Positions 9,734-15,457 of a DNA stretch of 15,457 nucleotides are shown piece by piece. The stretch comes from Euperipatoides rowelli (lineage: Eukaryota; Onychophora; Udeonychophora; Euonychophora; Peripatopsidae). The notes beneath the pieces are model-generated. The model was not told the DNA's origin. It was given only the letters and a program-made list of their open reading frames with translations, and did no database searches. Position numbers and translations under genes: made by a program. The stretch lies in the NCBI GenBank assembly GCA_003024985.2, contig PXIH01S0004393.1, one strand, 5' to 3'. Numbering within the stretch: the first letter of the stretch is position 1; every line of letters begins with the position of its first letter.

Positions 9734-10815
9734 ATGTATATTATTCTAGACCATTTTAAAATAATAAATTATACTTAGTAGTCCATATTTTGCTATTTGT
9801 AATACAACCATTTTAGGTAATCTTAAAATAACAAAAAAATAAATAAATCGATCGAAGGCTTTAGCTACATGACATTTTTTTTTGTACATTTTCCAGTTTG
9901 GTTCTAATGAAACCACATCATTGAACATATTTTCCCTTCCTCTATGTATTTCATCCCACTCTTTTAATAGTTATGCAGCTGAAGTCTGACTTGTGTGCAA
10001 AATATTTTATGTATAACTTAATCATTTTATATTTAAATAGATTATCTAAAATGGACTTGCTTTCCATTTTTTTATTTAAAGAGAAAAAAAAATCATGGGT
10101 GATTTTTACAAATGATTACTGTAAGAGTTTACAGTATTTTTTATTTTATTTTTTTCCCTCCATTTGTTTGTTTTGTAAAAATGAAAGATTTGTATTTTTA
10201 AACATTTATTTTATTTTCATGTGTGAAATTTTTCATCCATTTTCGAAGTGGCACCTTTACATTTACAGTTCTCTATTATTTTTTCCTTTTCTTTTATTAC
10301 CGCCATGCTTAAAATCTTTGAGAGCATCAATAAATCAATTTTAATGTGAGCTTTTACAGCCATTTCAACAAGAAAAAGAGTTTTGTTTAAGAAATTCTGT
10401 AAGATTTTTGAATGTTATGACTTTTTACTTAAAGATGGCGCCACTAGTGCATTTTCTAGAGAATGGTCTCAACAATGGATTTTTATCTTTTAACAAGGCA
10501 ACAAGTATTGCCTCTACTGAAATTGTTAAAATTTGTCACTTTATTCTGCATTATTTATATTTTTTTCTTTTAATTTAAATTTGGTGCTGCTGTTAGAGTA
10601 TCAGCCCATTGATTATACTAGTTGTATAATGACAGTGAATTGTCACTAGCATTTAGAAAGCAAGTCTAAGCAATGGTTTTTTTCCTTCTCCACTTTATTG
10701 ATAAAAAGTGTGGCATTAACAAACAGTATTCTTTATTCTCCAGATTGTATAAAGTTCAAAGGATAGATTATTCAGTTGTAATCGAATAAAGTTTTCATTA
10801 AAATAAAAAGTTTTG
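9734..10815 (+). other. ZFAND5/6: Probable 3' UTR of the ZFAND5/6-like gene
   Basis: This is noncoding sequence after the TGA, rich in T and A, running to the best-placed polyadenylation signals near 10785-10807. It contains TTATTTATA at 10551-10559, one base off the AU-rich nonamer UUAUUUAUU, and several isolated ATTTA motifs. A block AAGATGGCGCCACTAGTGC (10432-10450) stands out as GC-richer; AAGATGGCG resembles a YY1 core. A 123-codon open frame at 9973-10344 is Phe/Leu-rich and judged spurious. Use of a more distal site near 11471 would extend the UTR by about 700 bases. Confidence 0.7.
10785..10807 (+). terminator. Likely polyadenylation signals (proximal pair)
   Basis: AATAAA at 10785-10790 and again at 10802-10807 are followed by a U/GU-rich element around 10827-10847 (TGTCTTTTTTGTTTTTC). 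Signal and downstream element spacing fit a metazoan cleavage site near 10810-10825. Earlier AATAAA copies at 9763, 9838, 9842 and 10329 lack an equally clear downstream element. Confidence 0.6.
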
Positions 10816-11470
10816 ACTTGATAAAATGTCTTTTTTGTTTTTCTATTAAAAAAAAAATGATTACCATAAGGTTAAACAGAATTAGAAATAAAACTGGATT
10901 TTAGTATTTATTAAACTCTGACTCCTCAAATTTTAGTTAATAGGCTGTATGCTTTCAATTAATAATGTTCTGAATTTTTGTCATTGGTGAAAAAAAAAAA
11001 AAAGCAGATTTCTGTTAAAATATTTATTACATATTCCTAACTCTAGATTTTTTGCTGTAAATTCTAAATGTTTGAAATCAAATTTCTTTTCATGTCATAA
11101 CAACTACATCAATCGGTGTTGCTAGATGTAAAAAAAAATATTTTAAGTTATTTAAATTATGATCTCCAAGGTGAACAGTTTGAAATAGCATTAGGAAAAT
11201 TGGAATATTTGATACCAATTCCTTAACCTGTTTATTTTCTATTTTTTTTTAAAACAAATTTTATATGAAAATGTTAATTTTTGTGCATAATCTAAGATGT
11301 CCATTTCACTTATAAAAGTTAATTTATCAATTTTGTGAACCATAAATTGCATATTAGGGCAGGCAAAATTTAATCCCATTTAATGGGAATGTTTTTTTCC
11401 CCCCCTTTTCAGTTCTATTTTATCTTAAATTTTGAATATTAATGGTTTCATATTAGAATATTTTTAAATT

Positions 11471-11485
11471 AATAAAGTCAATAAA
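11471..11485 (+). terminator. Alternative distal polyadenylation signals
   Basis: Two AATAAA hexamers, at 11471-11476 and 11480-11485, are followed by GT-rich sequence (TGTATGTTGTAATATATTG) within about 35 bases. They could serve a longer 3' UTR isoform. Confidence 0.4.
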
Positions 11486-11676
11486 ACATTCATACTGTAT
11501 GTTGTAATATATTGTTATGGTTATATACAGAATGAACTCAATATTTAAACACAAGCTAAGTTTGTTTACATTTAATAGCTAGTCTAGTTTCTGATGGGTG
11601 ACTGCCACAATAGTCTAATTGCAATGATTAACAAAGTGGTGTTAACACATTTTTCTTATGGCGTACAGGTATGGTC

Positions 11677-11805
11677 ACTGTAGGCAGGGCCCGCCCACAG
11701 ATTTTTGGGGCCCTATGACACTTTGTTCCCCCCCCCCCCCCCCTTGTGTTGGGAATCTGGGGGATAATCCCCAGCGGGGTCCAGGAGCTACGTCCCAGTG
11801 GGAAA
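11677..11805 (+). mobile_element. C-run-centred repeat, copy A
   Basis: A GC-rich island in AT-rich DNA. It has GGGCCCGCCCACAG, then TTTTTGGGGCCCTATGACA, a C16 run (11728-11743), GTGTTGGGAATC, a small hairpin CTGGGG/CCCCAG (11757-11762 and 11769-11774), and GGGGTCCAGGAGCTACGTCC. The order of C run, GTGTTG..GGAAT and GGG-TCCAGG-GCT-ACG-CC is shared with 12150-12355. It is probably a non-autonomous transposon remnant; the family is not named. Confidence 0.5.
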
Positions 11806-12149
11806 TTTCGACAAAATAGATTTTTTCTAATTTGTGACGTACGATTTGAGTAAATAATTTCCCATGTATGTAATGCTCTCCAATCTACACTTAGAAAACA
11901 GAGATGTCAACTAATAATAAACTTAACATTTTTTATTAATTGTATTGAAGTTTGACTATAAAACTTTTTTTCTTTTCCTATTTGCAAAATCAGGATCATC
12001 AAAATTTATTTTTTTGCAATATCACTTTCTATAGACAAAATTAATAAATTGATTAATCTATCTTGTATCATTGTTGATTGTAGTGTATTCTCAATTCGAG
12101 CCCAGCTTGCTAAATTCTCTTTCTCCCTCAGAACTGTTATTGGAACTGT

Positions 12150-12355
12150 ACAGAAAAGCCTAATTGCAATGTCGGACTGGCTAAAAAAGGCCATGTTAGC
12201 TCATTTGATTAAAAGCCCCCCTCCCTTTCCCTAGTAAAAAAATGGATTTTATTTTCGGCAGCGCGTAAGTGTTGTGAATTGGGAATGTTATCATTTGGGG
12301 GTTTGTAGATTGTAAGCTGCCAAACGGGCTCCAGGTGCTCACGCCCCTGGATGCT
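12150..12355 (+). mobile_element. C-run-centred repeat, copy B
   Basis: TAATTGCAATGTCGGACTGG is followed by a GTTAGC segment, a C-rich tract (12216-12230), GTGTTGTGAATTGGGAATG, and then GGGCTCCAGGTGCTCACGCC (about 12327-12346). The last part aligns with GGGGTCCAGGAGCTACGTCC of copy A, and the first part aligns with the reverse complement of 13417-13455. It therefore links the other copies into one family. Confidence 0.5.
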
Positions 12356-12491
12356 GTTAGTTTTGAAGGCTTTTAAATACTTAAAATGAGCTCTGCTAAT
12401 ACTTAAAAAATGCTGAAATTTAAAATATCCTTACATTCAAAAGTTGTATTCATTTAAAAAAAAATCATTTTTATAATTAATTTTTTTTTAA

Positions 12492-12518
12492 ATGTTTCAC
12501 CCTAAAGGGGTGAAACAT
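12492..12518. repeat. Perfect 11-bp hairpin ATGTTTCACCC/GGGTGAAACAT
   Basis: The arms 12492-12502 and 12508-12518 are exact reverse complements around TAAAG. It follows a T9 run and an AAA, so it could be an element end or a hairpin in a transcript. No U run follows it. Confidence 0.85.
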
Positions 12519-12784
12519 GACCAATTTATTTACATACTGTATACAGGTATATATACAAATCAAAGTTTAAATCATAATTTGCAGGCTTCATTTCTTCCAC
12601 CTACATTGCTGCTTTTCTTCACTATTCTTCAGAATCAAAGTGTCCATGGAATCGTCCATATCCAAGTTCCTTTATGTTACTGCCATAAATCCAATTTTAA
12701 TCGTACAATGGTTTAATCTGCAAGTATAAAAACAGATAAAATTCCCGGTGTGTAAATAACATGGAAAGAAAATTTCTTGCTTTC

Positions 12785-12872
12785 CACACCGTTGCTGCCC
12801 TGGGATCAAACCCTCGACCCCCTTATATGCACTAGCTGCAACAGCAGCCTAAACCGCAGGACCACAGGAGCT
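12785..12872 (-). mobile_element. tRNA-derived SINE head (RNA polymerase III promoter)
   Basis: On the - strand, an A-box-like TGGTCCTGCGGTTTAGG (12848-12864) is followed about 35 bases later by a B-box-like GGTTTGATCCC (12802-12812). This order and spacing are those of a tRNA internal promoter. The middle, where an anticodon arm would be, has an imperfect GCTGCTG/GCAGC-type stem, and the ends do not form a clean acceptor stem. A tRNA-derived SINE or tRNA pseudogene is therefore more likely than a working tRNA. The body would continue toward lower coordinates, where 12746-12791 contains foldback segments (CGGTGTG/CACACCG and GGAAAG/CTTTCC). Confidence 0.6.
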
Positions 12873-13398
12873 GTACAAATTTTATTTTATAGGTTTATTT
12901 TTCATTTGCTGCATTTTATTTCACCTCTTTCAATAGCATGTAAGTCTATAGTTTATTGGCTTTCTTTCAAAGTCCAGGATATTTTCAAGATTGTTCTCCA
13001 AAATGTAAATGCTTTTGCAATTTTTAATGTTTGACTGCTTGTACAAAAAAAAAGTTTTATCTTTACAAATGTATAAATTTATATTTTTGAAAATAATTTG
13101 TACTATAAAATCTTGACAGGAAACAAAAAATTTAAAGACTGACAACTGTTTTTATTATTAATAATAACTTGCTGTATAAAAATCAAATTATTAACACTGA
13201 TATACTTTATATCCTAATTTATAATGGAGAATATACTACTGTATATCAATAATAGCATCATCACACACCCTATCTTTATTCTCATTTAAATGAACTTTTG
13301 CAGTGTAAATGGAAAAGAAAATCCAAAAGTTTGGAGAAAAGTCAGATAGATTACTTTTGAATTGTGTCTAATCTCTAAGAAAACTAAAAAAAAAATTT

Positions 13399-13460
13399 GG
13401 GGGGAGGGGGGGGGGAGCCCCATTGGCAATCGCTAACCTTGCCAGTCCAACACTGTGCAA
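13399..13460 (-). mobile_element. C-run-centred repeat, copy C (inverted)
   Basis: G6-A-G10-A (13399-13416) is followed by GCCCCATTGGCAATCGCTAA and CCTTGCCAGTCCAACACTG. Read on the - strand this is GTTGGACTGGC, GGTTAGC, CCAATGGGGCT, C run, the same order as GTCGGACTGGC, GTTAGC, AAAGCCCCCC in copy B. Confidence 0.5.
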
Positions 13461-13697
13461 TGCAAATTTCACCAAATATTGTTTCCAATTTCATATAGAT
13501 GCAAATGAGAAGTTGAATGGTTTGAGACTTGGAAGATTTCTGTATTGGATTTTGGTTTAAAATTAATACAATATAAACTCATTCTACATTTATAAACAAA
13601 ATATATTTTAATAATAGACAAAAACAGATTATTGAAATGAATAGTTTAAATGGTATCTGCTGATTTTGGAAATCAATTCAACGGCTATAGTCTAAAC

Positions 13698-13721
13698 TTT
13701 TTTTTTTTTAAAAAAAAAAAA
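13698..13721. repeat. T12A12 palindromic homopolymer pair
   Basis: Twelve T followed directly by twelve A. A similar T10A11 pair sits at 8022-8042. These are simple AT palindromes with no further structure. Confidence 0.9.
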
Positions 13722-14005
13722 CATTGGTTCACCTGTTATATGAGCTTTCAAAAATGTCTTGCTTTTTAACAATTTATATTGTAACCCAGATGCAGGAAGA
13801 TAATAAAATAAACTACATTAGGTTATAATTCTGATTAGTGTATTCAATACATTTAAGTGAATAACCTGAATAGCTGTTAACAATTTATTTATTTATTTAG
13901 TTGTGGTACGATGCATAAATATTTTTAATGCGTTTTATCGATTGTTATAGTATTATATTTTTTCAGGTATTATTAGCTTTTTGTTTTTATAAAATATATT
14001 TTTTC

Positions 14006-14056
14006 TGGGGCCCCTGACAATAGTGAGGTTTGTCATGCCTTATGGGTGGCCCTTAC
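14006..14056 (+). repeat. GGGGCCC-containing repeat fragment, possibly same family
   Basis: CTGGGGCCCCTGACAATAGT and GGGTGGCCCTTAC form a GC-richer patch between AT-rich flanks. GGGGCCCCTGACA resembles GGGGCCCTATGACA of copy A. It has no C run, so membership is uncertain. Confidence 0.3.
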
Positions 14057-14406
14057 TAGGTAGTCCAATTAGCTTATATATGTTTCTAGTCAGTTCTGCT
14101 ATATACTGTATAAATTTATATTAGCAGTTATCTTTTTTACTTAATTAGTGATAAACATGTCAAGCATTTGTGTTCTTAAAAAAAAAAATCACTTTTTTTT
14201 AATCGGGCAGAAAAAGTTAGCGTCTACCTTACAAAAGTGAATGTCTATTTTTAATCATGAAAACATTTTAGCAGGTTATGATCTCTCATGTCCTGCTAAT
14301 GAAATGATTAAAAAAATTATAATATTCCTATATTACTTTTATTAGAAAATGTAAATTTGTTATTCATATCAGTTATAAAATTAATGTACTGTTATATACT
14401 GTACAG

Positions 14407-14435
14407 TAGGGTTGAGTCGATTATCCGGTTAACCG
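14407..14435 (+). mobile_element. Possible hAT-like terminal sequence
   Basis: TAGGGTTGAGTCGATTATCC runs into the perfect palindrome CGGTTAACCG (14426-14435). Ends of the form TAGGG-TTGA-CGATTAA-CGGTTAACCG are common in animal hAT-type MITEs. No inverted partner end was found in the remaining window and no 8-base target duplication could be set, so this is a suggestion only. Confidence 0.3.
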
Positions 14436-14877
14436 ACGGAACAGGCAAAAACCAGTTAGTAATTTTATCACATGGTTAGCTGTCCTAAATTATTATGTAC
14501 TATTATATTGCAACATTTGTTTGCACAAAAGAATTACTTAAATCATTACAAATATTAAAAAAAAAAAAAATTGTTAAATAAAATTATAAAAATTAAATTA
14601 GAACTTGGCAAAATAAAAATTTTTTTTAAATTCAAATCACTCGTGATTGTAACCTAAGCTAGTCCGATTCTTATTCATTTTTTTTAACAAGGTTGCATTC
14701 TCATTTCTAATCAAAATTGTATGAACAGACGCTTGTCTAATCGTTTTAAAATCATTAAGCACGAGATGTTGAATGAGTAAAAACTAGAACCTAGAAATGG
14801 GGCTCAATTAGTGACATTTCGGTCACATGATCAAAATAAATAGCATCCTTTTTTTTTTTTTTTTTGGTTTACTGTCT

Positions 14878-14913
14878 CTTAACCTTACCGTAACCCTGAA
14901 TCCTAACTCCAAC
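14878..14913 (+). repeat. Degenerate hexamer tract resembling CCTAAC telomere-type units
   Basis: Six consecutive six-base units read CTTAAC, CTTACC, GTAACC, CTGAAT, CCTAAC and TCCAAC. They share a loose CYTAAC pattern, a permutation of CCCTAA. Divergence is high, so an old interstitial tract or chance are both possible. Confidence 0.3.
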
Positions 14914-15457
14914 TTTGTATTATATCTACTATGCCCAACCTTATGATAATCTAAAGGCGAATAATCCTTTTTTTCATCGATTTCGATAATAAATCTGACA
15001 CTTAATTGGGCCCTGTTTTTATTCGTTCCTTTGTAAAATTCATGTTTATATTCATGAATATTTTCAAGCTCATTGGGAATTATTACTATTGCTGCTAGTT
15101 CCTTACTATTTTATCTTTTTTTTTATTTTTGTATATCATTTTGTATATTCTAGGTTCTAAATTTTTTTTTTTGCTTGCTAGCTCCTTAAATAAACTTTAA
15201 GATCATCTTATTTAAATATTTATTTTGTATTTTTTTTTAATATCTTTGCTTAAGTTTATAAAAAATATAGCCTAAATTATATTGAAAAAGCAAGGTCATT
15301 GGAAGTGGGGGGGGAGCATTCGGATACCTGATTAATAATGGAGGTTAACCCGTTAGCAAAATAACTTCTTGCCCAAACCCTTCTGTACAGGAGTATTTAG
15401 ACATTTTATATAACTATTTATTAGCTTTATTTCTTTTCTTATGTATATAATTTTCTT

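Larger units (their letters stand above)
10848..15457. other. Downstream noncoding region rich in repeat fragments
   Basis: I see no exon or gene on either strand here. Short open frames at 12006-12234, 12492-13034 and 12930-13145 lie in repeats or AT-rich sequence and have no domain. The region holds the SINE head, the C-run repeat copies, a hAT-like end, homopolymers and a degenerate hexamer tract listed separately. It may include a long 3' UTR at its start. Confidence 0.6.

Noticed and set aside
9973-10344. 123-codon open frame on the + strand after the stop codon
   Set aside because: Phe/Leu/Tyr-rich composition typical of translated T-rich UTR; no motif.
12006-12234. Overlapping open frames on both strands
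   Set aside because: They lie across the C-run repeat copy B and have no domain.
12785-12872. Functional tRNA gene on the minus strand
   Set aside because: A-box and B-box are present, but the acceptor stem does not pair cleanly and the anticodon arm is poor. A SINE head or pseudogene is more likely.
15341-15360. GGTTAACCCGTTAGC as a second piggyBac-like end
   Set aside because: TTAA followed by CCC fits, but there is no matching inverted end before the window stops and no likeness to the end motif at 1660.
1-15457. CRISPR array, bacterial operon or phage content
   Set aside because: No regular direct repeats with spacers, no dense coding and no bacterial ribosome sites; spliced exons show the DNA is eukaryotic.

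Overview
The window is eukaryotic, AT-rich animal DNA carrying one recognisable protein-coding gene on the + strand: an A20/AN1 zinc-finger protein of the ZFAND5/ZFAND6 type. It is split into three coding exons (1063-1219, 5904-6194, 9585-9733) with consensus GT/AG junctions that join in frame to a 198-residue protein, close to the roughly 208-213 residues of vertebrate ZFAND6/ZFAND5. The A20 finger is in the first exon, a Ser/Thr/Gln-rich linker in the second, and the AN1 finger is cut by the second intron. The protein and the long, AT-rich, repeat-seeded introns suggest a marine invertebrate, possibly a deuterostome such as an echinoderm. That placement rests on general impression, not on a diagnostic feature.

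Layout. 1-1049: noncoding, most likely an intron or 5' flank ending in the splice acceptor before the start codon. 1063-1219: exon with the start codon and A20 finger. 1220-5903: first intron (4684 bases), with a perfect hairpin and a TTAA-flanked inverted-repeat element that looks piggyBac-like. 5904-6194: linker exon plus the first AN1 cysteine pair. 6195-9584: second intron (3390 bases). 9585-9733: last coding exon, completing AN1 and the conserved C-terminal tail. 9734 to about 10815 or 11500: 3' UTR with several AATAAA signals. From there to 15457: intergenic DNA (or further UTR) with a tRNA-derived SINE head on the - strand, several members of a repeat family built around a long C (or G) run, a hAT-like end and simple repeats. 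No second gene is visible.

Function. In the known family, the A20 finger binds ubiquitin and the AN1 finger is the second zinc module; ZFAND5 couples ubiquitinated cargo to the 26S proteasome and also affects AU-rich mRNA decay. All zinc ligands of both fingers are present, so the gene looks intact. I found no new biological system. The points most worth checking are the perfect 63-base palindrome placed exactly at one end of the TTAA-flanked element, the strong over-representation of the heptamer TACTGTA/TACAGTA through the noncoding DNA, and the C-run repeat family. All positions and counts were read by eye.
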